From Amphirosellinia nigrospora (Eukaryota; Ascomycota; Sordariomycetes; Xylariales; Xylariaceae): a stretch of DNA of 64,000 bases. The translations under genes and the position numbers were made by a program. Numbering within the stretch: position 1 is the first letter of the stretch; every line of letters begins with the position of its first letter. Below are positions 23,999 through 35,900 of this stretch, piece by piece. The stretch lies in the NCBI GenBank assembly GCA_004123355.1, contig SCHM01000001.1:6130001-6194000 (forward strand). The letters are read 5' to 3'. The notes under the pieces were generated by a model. The model worked only from the letters and a program-made list of their open reading frames with translations, ran no database searches and had not been told where the DNA came from.

Positions 23999-24756
23999 CG
24001 TTGCTGATATTGCAATGGTTACCAACTACCTATGTCTAAACTAGCGTCGGCGTAATTGTAGAATGGGAGGGCTTTACGATCATATGATATACGAGTACGT
24101 GACCGGAAACCGAGTCACAGATTTGGGCAATGTACAACCTATGACGAAAATGTATACAATTCCTAGATTAAGTTAGATTGGCTGACTTGGACCTTGTAAA
24201 TAAGAGTAGAGCATGATTCAACTAAGCAACCCTATATCTCGTAAATTGTAATAATAAGTAATGAGATTTTTAATCGTGACACTTCTTTGACGGCTACCTC
24301 CTCGGTGTACATTTTCTAAAATTAATGTGCTAGCTAGGGTTTTTTCTTCTTTTTTTGGGGGGTTTTTGGTAAATGGGCTCCTTCAAGTTCATACCCAGTA
24401 TATAATGCTCCCTTTGTAAGACCCCTTCTCAGCACCACAGTCTCTGATAGTGTAAACATACAAGGTAACTATTGAGAGCTGAAGAATACATGATAAGTGT
24501 TATTTTTTAGTTTGTCGAGCCTGTGATATATAGAATCGTGATTTCAAGTTGCTGTGTAATGATTAGAACATGGGATTGTGCTATTAGTCATCTACCTATC
24601 ATTTCCCCGATATTATCCAGAGGTGCCATATTGTGGAAGTCAGCACCGCCACAAACGTCTTATAAAAGCTCAACTCATTGTAAGGTTTAGTAGGCACTTG
24701 ATGTGTTGTAGTTGTGTACCATCTCAAGTTCACAGGATAAAATAACGTAAGACGAG
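23999..24756. other. intergenic region between two + strand genes
   Basis: AT-rich 3' flank of the ZIP gene and promoter of the next gene. It contains T-rich and G-rich runs near 24338-24365. No coding frame or RNA gene was recognised. Confidence 0.5.
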
Positions 24757-25779
24757 ATGGCACCCAGAGTCCTTGTCTTCGGCACGGGCAGTTTGGGCAC
24801 CGTTTATACATGGGTCCTCTCGCGCGCCATACTAGAATCGAACATCACAGCGATCTGCCGGTCAAACTACGAACCAGCCTCACAGAACGGATTTACGATC
24901 AACTCGACGATATGGGGCTCTGATTTACATGTGCGGCCGCAAGTAGTGCGTACCGTATCGGAGGCGGTTGCGCAATCGCAGTCGCAGCCCTTCGACTACA
25001 TACTTGTGACGTCCAAGGCCCTCCGCACAAGCCCCTCCACTGCCGAGCTGATCCGGCCCGCTATCACGGCCGGCAAAACGGCCGTCGTGCTCGTGCAGAA
25101 CGGCATCGGGATCGAGGAGGAGTATGCCAGTCTATATGCCGGCGATGACGTCCCGATCCTCAGCACTGTTGTCTATCTGCCTGCTACGCAGACGGCACCC
25201 GCCGTGGTGCAACACAGCATAATCGAGCATCTACACGTTGGCACGTACCCGGCATCCGGGGTCCCCGAGACACATAAGCGCGCCGCGCAAGCGTTTGTGG
25301 ACTTGCTGAAGACTGCTGGTGCGTCGGCTACGTTGCACGACGATGTGCAGGCGCAGCGATGGGGAAAGCTTCTTGTTAACGGCTCGTGGAATCCGATCTG
25401 TGCGCTCACTCGGCTGAGAGATGGGCAGTTTATGAAGTCTGGTGGAAGCTATGGTGGGGCCAAGGAGAATGAGGAGAACGAGGCGGTCCAACTCGTTCGT
25501 GAAGTCATGTTGGAGATCGCCAGTGTCGCACAGGCATGCGGATACAAGGACATTGATGAGAAACTGATTGACTTTCAACTCGGCCGTGCGATCTCTCGTG
25601 GCCTCCCCGGAATACAACCATCTATGCTGGCTGACACCTTGGATATGAAGAGTATTGAGGTTGATGCTATCGTTGGGAATACAGTTAGAATAGCGGCCAA
25701 GGCGAATGTCCCCGTCCCTATACTTCGCACAATCTACTTACTCGCCCGAGGCTTGAATGCGAGCTTCTCTCTAGAATAG
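24757..25779 (+). CDS. ketopantoate reductase (2-dehydropantoate 2-reductase)
   Basis: This NADPH-dependent enzyme reduces ketopantoate to pantoate in pantothenate (vitamin B5) and CoA synthesis. It is a single uninterrupted exon of 340 aa, normal for fungal ApbA/PanE family members. The N-terminal Rossmann motif is VLVFGTGSLGTVYTWVLSRA. The conserved block FDYILVTSKALRTSP holds the lysine-containing TSK. VVLVQNGIGIEEEY is the NG motif, and LLVNGSWNPICALT is the C-terminal-domain Asn motif, followed by QPSMLADTLDMKSIEVDAI. The ATG follows directly on a pyrimidine- and purine-mixed leader and no upstream in-frame ATG is needed. Fungi have several paralogues of this fold, so the exact substrate is likely but not proven. 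It is convergent with the L12 gene. Confidence 0.88.
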   Translation: MAPRVLVFGTGSLGTVYTWVLSRAILESNITAICRSNYEPASQNGFTINSTIWGSDLHVRPQVVRTVSEAVAQSQSQPFDYILVTSKALRTSPSTAELIRPAITAGKTAVVLVQNGIGIEEEYASLYAGDDVPILSTVVYLPATQTAPAVVQHSIIEHLHVGTYPASGVPETHKRAAQAFVDLLKTAGASATLHDDVQAQRWGKLLVNGSWNPICALTRLRDGQFMKSGGSYGGAKENEENEAVQLVREVMLEIASVAQACGYKDIDEKLIDFQLGRAISRGLPGIQPSMLADTLDMKSIEVDAIVGNTVRIAAKANVPVPILRTIYLLARGLNASFSLE

Positions 25780-26001
25780 ATATAAGACGAGGAGTTTACG
25801 CTTAATACAGTATAGATATTCAACACAGTCGTAGGAAACCGAATAGAAAATGAAGTCATGTGTGTTGTCGTAGTTTTTTTTTGGTTTAATGTTATACAAG
25901 ATAGGTTACATGTATACATGGTTCCTCTCTAGCTCTTCAAGGTCTTTTCTCGAGATGAGCCAGCCCACGCCATATGTACTACGTTGATTACACATTTGCA
26001 C

Positions 26002-26615
26002 TTAGTCCATGACAACGGTGGCGCCAAGTTCCTTCATCGTAGCGACGATCTTCTCAGCCTCCTCCTTTGGTACAGACTCCTTCATCGTCTTAGGTGCGCT
26101 CTCGACGAACTTCTTGCTATCCACCAAGCTCAACCCCAGCAGATTCTTGACCTCTTTGATAACCTTGGCCTTTGCGGCAGCGTCGAACGCTGTCAGCTTG
26201 AGAGTGAACAGGGTCTTCTCTTGGGCGGCCGGAGCGGCCTCTTCAGCCTCTTCAGCAGCCGGGGCAGCCGCGGGCGCAGCAGCAGCAGCAAAGCCGCCGA
26301 CAGGCAGATCGGGAATGTTCAGCCGGGACTGACCGAGGCATCAATGTTAGCACAGAGTCCCGTCCCAGCGTCCTCCATGTGTCATATTCTAACCTTTAGG
26401 CTGGAGACAAGGTCTGCGGTCTCAAGAAGAGTCAATTGGCCGATTTGATCGACGATGCCAGCGATCTTCGGGTTTGTGGGCGCGGCTTCGGTCGAGTTGT
26501 GCCGTCTCTGTGCGGAGGTTGTGTTCTGGAGGAATGGAGTTGCGACTCTGAAGGAAGCATTGGATCGCAGCGATCGCGCACAACTGCGAGCTGCGAACCT
26601 GCACGGTACGGACAT
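26002..26615 (-). CDS. MNP1: mitochondrial ribosomal protein bL12m (L7/L12)
   Basis: This is the stalk protein of the mitochondrial large ribosomal subunit, which recruits translation GTPases. Two exons (26615-26394 and 26328-26002) join across a 65-nt intron without any frame break, giving 182 aa. The N-terminus is a mitochondrial presequence (MSVPCRFAARSCARSLRSN). Next comes the dimerisation region (NPKIAGIVDQIGQLTLLETA), a hinge of Ala/Pro/Glu (AAAAAPAAAPAAEEAEEAAP), and the globular C-terminal domain (EKTLFTLKLTAFDAAAKAKV ... LSLVDSKKFVESAPKTM ... ATMKELGATVVMD). The start is the ATG that directly begins the basic presequence; an upstream in-frame ATG at 26705 would add 30 residues without targeting character. 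It is divergent from MDN1, with 368 bp between the two start codons. Confidence 0.93.
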
Positions 26616-26983
26616 GATTCGAATGGGCGGGGTTGGAGATCGGGAACCAACTGCGCGTGGACTGGCGGGTAGTATAGGCTCGGTGGCTTGAAGCTCGCAA
26701 TGCACTCGGATTTCAAGAATTTTGTTGCATCAAGCTCTGGCGGCTGGCTTGTCGCTAGACTCAACCGCAGGTGGGACCGGCCCAGCACTGGACCCTGCTA
26801 AAGGTCGGGGCGCTCCTCGCCCGTACCGGGCCCTCACCGCCTAAATTTCACGGCGGCAGAAAAAGTTACGGGCGACCAGGATTGAATGCGCCTTATCGCG
26901 ATACCAAATTCTTATGAATTAGGGTCGATTCAGTACATGATTTCGCCTTGTGCCAACACATATCCTGTGTTTTCTCAGCAACC
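26616..26983. promoter_or_regulatory. shared divergent promoter of bL12m and MDN1
   Basis: The 368 bp between the start codons of a mitochondrial ribosomal protein and the ribosome-assembly ATPase midasin must hold both promoters. It is GC-rich around 26750-26860 and carries no TATA-like box that I can see. Confidence 0.6.
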
Positions 26984-29900
26984 ATGGCGACTGTCGATCT
27001 GAGCTTACCAAGGGCGCAGCTCCTCGATGACGAGGCTCTTTTAAGCCAATTACCGCCAGAATTATTGGAAGTTATTCGCAACCAAACCACCGCAAACTTC
27101 CTCGACGCTATTGCCGCTGCGGCGCTTATACCCCGGATTGCAAGCCCGATTTTTGTCTACTTCGAGCATGTTTTCGCCGATATTTGCGCACGATGGCTAC
27201 TCAAGTCCCGAAATACGGGACAGGAGGACCAGATTATCGCTGCTTTCGCGAGAATCCTCCCTTTTGCGCCTCATTTATCTGTTTTTCTAGAACAGTATAT
27301 AAGTGAAACCTCAGCTGTGGATATCTCTGGGGCACGGACTTTCACGCTCAATTCACTAAACTCACTGCATACTGGTCACATCTCTGAGCCAGATATTCTT
27401 AGAGCTCTTCTTGCATTTTGGAGACTCTTGAATTTCAATCAAGGAACTTACGGGCCACTTGTACGACCTTCTCAAATACAAGTCTTCTTCGAACATGAGC
27501 TAGCTACGGTGAGATACCTCGCCGTCAAGGTATTCTGTTGCCAGATGTATGCTTCAGATCTAAAGCAAAAAGAACTTATGCAAAGACATGTTAATTACGA
27601 GTTCATCTCTGCTGATTTGCTCTGTTCCCATGTTGATGGAATGCCTGTCGACTTTTCCTTTCTCTCCTTATTTGAACAGAAACGAGCTACTGAAATCGAC
27701 AACTTCCGTCTGGAAGTAAAAAAAGCTTACACCGCTAGATCCTCCGCCAGTAATATTCCTCCTCAAATGTTGACAGACCAGGTGATCCAGTATGGAAATA
27801 TTATATTCCCTCGGCCAAACGGCCCACCTTCTTCGCGATCAAGTTTGGTACATACTCCTACAACCTTGGCGAACCTCGAGAGCCTCGCGGGGAATCTTCG
27901 AAACCCCGGGCCAATTCTTCTCCACGGACTGCCTGGGTCTGGGAAGACATCGACTGTACATGAACTTGCTCGTGAGCTTGGCATGGAGTCGAGCATGGTG
28001 ACGTTGCACCTCAATGAACAGACCGACGCCAAGATGCTTATTGGTTTATACTCGACAGACTCGAAACCTGGCTCCTTTTCATGGCGTCCAGGCGTCTTGA
28101 CAACCGCTGTCCGCGAAGGTCGTTGGGTCTTGATTGAGGATTTAGATAGAGCTCCCAATGAATTGATGAGCACACTACTTCCGTTAGTCGAGCATGGAAA
28201 GCTGTTAATACCTAGCCGAGGGGAGACGATCGAGGCGTCAAGTACGTTTAGACTGTTTGCTACAGTAAGATCAACAAAAGGAACGCACGGTCAAGAAAAT
28301 ATACCAAACTTTCTAGGTCAAAGGTTCTGGAATCTATCGAGCATGATGATTCCTTCTTATGCGGAGCAGAAGCAGATTGTGCTCGGGAGTTACCCTCTAT
28401 TGCACAAGTATAACCCAATCATCATGTCTGTTTATAAAAGGCTCTGCAATGTTCTTTCCACGAATTTTGGGCGTGCTACCGAGCGCCCTATTACGCCTCG
28501 GGATCTTCTTAAATGGTGCCATCGGCTCCAAGAAATTCTTGTTGTTGCCGGTTGCAAAACGGGCGAGGAGCCGATTAGCGAAAGAACACGCGACTGGATG
28601 TTCATGGAAGCCATTGATTGTTTTTGTGGCAGTCTTGCGAAGCACGATACCAAAATTGTGCTTCTCAGTTGCATTGCGGAAGAAATGCATCTACCCAAGC
28701 AACTTATGGAACACTACCTTGATGCCTATGTTCCGCAACTGGACGATAGCCCAAGCAACTTTAGAATTGGAAGAGTTATGTTAGCTAAACAACACCATAG
28801 CAACAGAATGGCGAAGTCGAAAAAGCCCTTCGCAAACACCAATCATGCCAGGCGACTGCTTGAACAAATTGCCGTGGCTGTCAAATTGCGAGAGCCCGTA
28901 CTCCTCGTTGGCGAAACTGGAATTGGGAAAACGACCGTGGTGCAACAGTTGGCAGACACGCTTGGGCATAAACTTGTTGCCGTAAATCTGTCGCAGCAGA
29001 GCGAAGTGGGTGATCTGATCGGAGGTTTCAAGCCCGTTAACGCTCGTAGTCTCGCCGTACCTTTAAAGGAGGAATTCGAGGACTTATTTGCATCAACTGG
29101 CATATCGGCTACGAAAAACCAGAAATATCTCGAGCAAATAGGTAAATGTACCGCTAAAGGACAATGGAGCCGGGTGTTAAAGTTATGGCGAGAAGCGCCA
29201 AAGATGTTTAAGAAGATCGTAGACGAGCTTCAAGCAAAATCGGAAGCCCAGAATGGAGACTCGGGTGAGCGTCCAGTCGTGAAGCGACGCAAAACAGAAT
29301 CGAAATTGCAGTCGCTGCTTGACTTGAGACCACGGTGGGAGTCATTCTCAAGGAACCTAGACCAATTTGACATTCAAGTCTCTGGAGGCTCTGGCAATTT
29401 TGCATTCGCTTTTGTCGAGGGAAACATTGTCAAGGCAGCGAGAAACGGAGACTGGGTTCTACTAGATGAAATTAACCTCGCATCGCCCGATACCCTCGAA
29501 AGCATCGCCGACTTACTAGCATCAAGGCCTAATGATGAACCATCTATCCTATTGTCCGAAACCGGAGAAATCGAACGTGTAAAAGCCCATCCAAATTTCC
29601 GCATTTTTGGCGCAATGAATCCAGCAACAGATATCGGCAAGAGAGATCTACCACTTGGGCTTAGATCACGTTTTACGGAATTATACGTTGGTAGTCCTGA
29701 CAAGGACCTCAAGGACCTCCTAACCATCATCAAAGCATATCTAAGTGGGAAGAGCGCAAAAGATGATCAAGCTGCTGATGATATAGGAAGGCTATATCTG
29801 AATACTAAGAGACGGGCGGAGGAAAAACGACTAGTGGACGGTGCCAATGAAGTCCCCCATTTCAGTCTTCGAACACTTACCCGTGTCTTGACGTACGTCA

Positions 29901-32900
29901 ATGATGTCTCGCCATTTTATGGCCTCCGACGATCGCTCTTCGAAGGCTTTTCTATGGGCTTCTTGACACTTCTCAATTCAGCATCGGAGGAAACACTGGT
30001 GCCTCTAATTCACCATCATCTGTTAGACAGATATGGTAATGCTCGATCACTTCTCTCCCAGCCGCCCAGGCACCCAAATGATGGAAAGGAGTATGTCAAG
30101 TTCCTGAACAAGAATAAAGACCGTCAATATTGGTTACTACAAGGTGCCGAAACCCCCATGGAACGATCAGACTATATCATTACCCCTACGTAGAAAGAAA
30201 TCTCTTGAATCTTGTGCGCGCCACATCGACGAGGCGCTTTCCGATCCTCATCCAAGGTCCCACGTCAGCAGGCAAGACCAGTATGATCGAGTATCTTGCG
30301 AATTATAGTGGTAATAAGTTCGTACGCATCAATAACCACGAACACACAGATCTCCAAGAATATTTAGGGACCTACGTCTCGGATGCCAGCGGGAAACTAC
30401 GATTTCAAGAGGGTCTCTTGGTGCAAGCTTTGCGTCAGGGGCATTGGATCGTACTAGATGAGCTGAATCTTGCACCAACTGACGTTCTAGAAGCACTTAA
30501 CCGTCTCCTAGATGACAACCGTGAGCTCCTTATTCCTGAAACTCAAGAAATTGTACGCCCTCATGAGAATTTCATGCTCTTTGCTACGCAAAACCCAGCC
30601 GGGTTGTATGGTGGAAGAAAGGCGCTATCACGAGCTTTCCGCAACCGCTTCCTCGAACTCCACTTTGACGACATTCCTGAAGATGAGCTCGAGACGATCT
30701 TGCAAAAGCGTAGTATCTACACTGCCCGTCTGACTGCAAAAGAATTGTCAATGTGTACAAGGAATTGTCAAGGCTACGACAAACTAGCCGTCTATTTGAG
30801 AACAAGGACAGTTTCGCGACGTTGAGAGATCTTTTTAGATGGGCTTTGAGAGGTGCGGAATCGCGCGAAGAGATTGCGGCTAATGGTTTTATGCTCTTAG
30901 CGGAGAGAGTGAGAAATGAAGAAGAACGCCTAGCTGTCAAAAAAGTCATTGAAACCATCTTTAAAGTTCAGATTGATCAAGATCAGCTCTATGACCTGCA
31001 GCGATCGCCATACCTTCGAGTACAGCCTCCCAATAATAGCCAAGGCGTTGTCTGGACCCAGGCCATGCGTAGGCTCTATGTTTTAGTCGCAAGTGCTCTC
31101 CGTCACAATGAACCGGTGCTGCTGGTCGGAGAAACTGGTTGTGGTAAAACTACTGTTTGTCAGCTACTTGCCGAATCCCTGGGCAAGGAACTCCATATCG
31201 TCAATGCTCACCAGAACACGGAGACAGGCGATCTTATCGGATCACAGCGACCTATTCGCAATCGTGGAGCAATAATAGACACATTGACGAAGGATGTTGT
31301 GCAAGCACTCCAAGCTCTACAGCATGACGCCAATGATGATCCAGATCAACTGTTGCCACTTTACCATGCTCTTGACAGTTCGTCATTGGCTAAACTTCCA
31401 GAAGATTTACGGCGCCGGATATCTGAAAACGAAGTGAAGAGTAAGGCACTGTTCGAATGGGCCGACGGAAGCCTCGTTCAAGCATGCGGAGTGGCCAATT
31501 CTTCCTACTCGATGAAATATCGCTCGCAGATGACTCAGTTTTGGAAAGACTCAAATTCAGTTCTCGAACCGCAACGTACCATTTTACTTGCCGAGAAAGG
31601 CATCGATAATTCCTTCATCAAAGCTGATGAAAATTTCCAATTTTTGGCAACGATGAATCCAGGTGGCGACTTTGGCAAGAAGGAACTATCACCCGCCTTG
31701 AGGAACAGATTTACAGAGATATGGGTGCCACCCTTGTCAGGCTCAGACGACATTCTTCACATCGTCATGTCGAAACTCAATCAGGAGCACAAGTCATTTG
31801 CTACAGCTATTGTTAATTTTTCCAATTGGTTTGGCCAGAATTTCCGGTCCACAGCCTCAACAGCCTTCTCAATTAGAGACATCCTTGCCTGGGTAAACTT
31901 CATTAACAGAAGCAGAAACCGAAGTGGGATTTTCTCTGTCGTCCAGGGAGCTGCAACCGTCTTCGTCGATACACTTGGCGCAAACCCATCAGCGTTGATA
32001 GCCATCGACTCCAAAAGTCTAGATGAACAACGCCAGAAGTGCCTTGATAAGCTGAGTGAACTTCTCGGTTCTGATGCTAGCTCTATTTATCGCGCACCCT
32101 TGCCCCTTGCTATTGAGCCCACTAAGTTACGGATCGGAGAATACGCTATTGAGCGAAAAGCTAACCAGAACTTCGAGGTTGGGTTTGCTCTGAATGCACC
32201 GACAACTAAATTGAATGCTATGAGGGTCATACGGGCATTAGAAGTACAGAAGCCGATTCTCTTGGAAGGCAGTCCTGGTGTAGGAAAGACAACATTGGTG
32301 AGCGCCCTTGCACGGGCATGTGGAGAATCCTTGACGAGAATCAATCTTTCAGACCAGACAGACCTTATGGACCTCTTCGGCACTGATGTTCCAGTAGAGG
32401 GTGCCGAAGCTGGTCATTTTGCTTGGAGAGATGCACCATTTCTACGAGCTATGCAAAATGGCGAATGGGTGCTTTTGGACGAGATGAACCTAGCTTCCCA
32501 GTCGGTTCTCGAGGGCCTTAATGCTTGTCTTGATCATCGTGGAGAGGTTTACATTTCTGAGTTGGATCAAGTTTTTAAGCGGCACCCCAACTTTCGTCTC
32601 TTCGCCGCTCAAAATCCGCACCATCAAGGAGGTGGAAGAAAAGGCTTACCTAGTTCTTTTGTTAACCGTTTCATCGTTGTGTATGCGGACATATTCAGCG
32701 ACGAGGATTTGCTTTTAATTGCGAGGCACAATTTCCCTAGTGTCCCATCTGAAACTGTCGGTCGGATGATTAAACTTATCTCGAATCTTGAGACCCGCAT
32801 TCTGGTTGAACGGGCTTTCGGATCTGAAGGCAGTCCATGGGAGTTTAATCTTCGCGATACCCTTCGTTGGCTCCATCTACTCAACTCCCCTGACCCCTTC

Positions 32901-35900
32901 TTTCCACTGGGACAGTTGACGACTTTCTAAACATTGCTATACGACAACGCTTTCGAAGTGATAGGGACCGTTTAGAAGTCGATCAGTTATACACTGAAGC
33001 CTTTGGATCACCCCCGAAAACCCATCAGCTGTATCATGATATCAGCGCCTCAGCTTTTCAGGTTGGCTTAGCATATATGTTGCGCGACAAGTTACTAAAG
33101 CCTCTGCGCCCCCAGGAATCGACCCCGTGATAAGATTGCAGGAGTTGGAATCTCTACTAGTGTGCGTTAAGCATAACCTCCCTGCCATTCTAGTTGGCCC
33201 TTCAGGTTGTGGGAAGTCAGCTCTTCTCAAGCAAATCGCTGCCCATACTGGGAAATCACTTGTCACGTTTCCGATGAACGCCGATATTGACACCATGGAT
33301 CTCATTGGAGGATTTGAACAGTCCGATCCTCTGAGAGAGGTCAATGTTGCTTTAAAACAGCTGAAGTCAACATTAGAATTATCCACCCTTAGCACCTTGC
33401 CGCAGAGTGCGCCTGATGCGGCTGTTGACCTTATACATGCCCTTGGAAACAGAAACCAGCAAGTGCATAACCGTGCTTACCTGTTAAATCTGATCGATCG
33501 ACTGCACGCCCAAACTTCCCCTGACTCAGACCTCGCGGCAGTCCTTAAGGGAGCACAAGATCTTCTTCAACGGCCTACTAGCATTGCAGACCCAAGATTT
33601 GAGTGGCTGGACGGAGTTATTGTCCAGGCTCTCCAAAAAGGGGAGTGGCTTGTGCTTGACAATGCCAATCTTTGTAACGCCTCCGTCCTGGACCGACTTA
33701 ACTCATTATTGGAACCGGAAGGGTCTTTGATCATTAATGAACATTGCGGAGTAGATGGGGAGCCTCGCATCATCAAACCCCACCCGGAATTCCGTATATT
33801 TTTGACTGTTGATCCTCGATATGGGGAGCTTTCTAGAGCTATGAGAAATCGGGCCGTGGAATTATACGTTGAGCCACAACATTTGACAACAAGAAACTGG
33901 GCTGGCAAGATTGCTGATGTCGAAGCAAGCCTGGAAAGGTATAAATCATTGATTGGAGTTATGGCCTATGATAGTGCCAATGCAACCAACTTGAGCCGGC
34001 TGGCTATAGATAGCCTCTCTTTTCATGACTTGAAACTCGACTCAAGAATCTCGACTTTAGCAAGTCGCTCCATCGTCACAAGTTCTCTTTGCGGAAGCCG
34101 CATTTCTGAGCAAGCTGTCAGCTTAGTCTGTCCGATTATTCCATCACAAATTACGGTCGACGTCCTAAACTCAACACGGACGCTTTGCAAGGCATCAGCT
34201 GAGCATTCTTACGATGTCATGGAATTTCTAGTGAGCATCTTTCTCTATCCTTTTCTTTTCATATTCTAATCCTATACAGGCACTGCATCCTCTGCAGAAC
34301 TCCCCTATTATCCCTTTACTACAAAGCTATTCCTCAGAAGCACCATTCTGCCTAGCAACGTGTTACGAGCTATCGTGGAATTTGGCCGAGGCCTGGAGCG
34401 CTCTTGAGCTGCAGAAGTCTCGGGTAGCTAATGTTCAAATTTCCGGCTTGAACCGATTGCAACGTTCGTATATGGCAGATCAAGTCGCTGCTGTACAAAA
34501 AGATTCAACTATTTGGTCAGCTAAATTTCTTGTGGGTGTTCTACGAGCACTCGAGACTTATCTCAGGGGTCAATTGGAGACTCCTACGTATTCCAAAGTA
34601 AGTATTCGTCCCTATAGCTCTATCCCTGTGTCACTAACATCAGCAGGAAACCAAATCTTTTCTCCGAGACCTTATACACTTCTGGAAGAGAACATTTAAC
34701 TATCTCATTCAATCACCATTCGATGAAGCAACCTTTCAGGCTCACCTTGGCCATATGTCCACAAGCCTTAACGAGCATTTGCTCAATGTTAGTAGCGGCA
34801 GTATTAATCAACTAGTTACTGATGTTTCCTCGGGTCTGAATGGATGTTTCCTCGCTGGCTTTAAGTTATCAACTGGTCTAGGAATGGAAACCTGTGGAAA
34901 CTCCTAAGGCCCATGCCAATCCAAAACGAACGTGTGTTTGAGCAGGTTCTTCGTTTGGAGAATCTTGCAGCCCAATTCGACCAAATAAAATGGAAGTCCA
35001 TAGCTACTCCGACCGACCTCACTAAGATAATGGACTCTTTTATCCAAGCTTATCGTGTTGTGCGCCTGGGAGAGGCCAATACAGACGACCTCTTCCAGTC
35101 ATTGCAAGCTGAGATCGAGCAAATGCACACCCGTTACGCTGACGATATCGTTCCAACTCCCCCTTTCCTGGTTAACGAGTTTGAAACCATCAGAAAATCA
35201 CCACCATCGACTATTTACGCAGCCGAGGCAGAGGGATACCTGTAGTTGATGAGATTATCTCTCTGTCTGACACATCACTGGTCACCCTCCTACGTGTCAA
35301 CAGCTCAACCGAAACATCCCAGTCATTACAAATGATAGAGACACTTGTCCAAGATGACGAACAAAGATCTCAATGGAGTGAAAGCTTATCAGTCCAAGTC
35401 TTACGGAAGATCAGCAGCGTTGACTCGGCCCCCCTAAGTCGTCTTATGTCGCTTGAAACTGAAGTGCCCTTGCTAGCAGGACAGATGAGTCGGCATTCTG
35501 ATGCGATCACTGCTAACCGATATGAGAAGCTTAATGGGGTTCTGTGGCAACTAATGTTAGATGTCTTGAACGTTTGTGATTCTCTTCTGGCCGAGATACT
35601 CGCAGCAACTTGGAGTAATCCAACTGATAGCTCTCTGCTGCAATATGTTGGGTTTTCCGAAGAAGGCCTATCTTTTAAATTGGAGGATTTCTTACCTCCT
35701 TCGATTGCCAGCCACCTTAACGACCGCTCCAGGACAGTTAATATGCACTTTGTCACCACGTTCGTCTCGCTAGTCGCTCACCGAGCTAGCAAATTTACCG
35801 AAAATACTTACTTGGCAAACGCTTGGATTCAGTTCTCGACAGCCTTAGTCAAATTGTACATCCCTGATAAAGCTTTTGATCCACAGCTCCGTCCTCTGGT

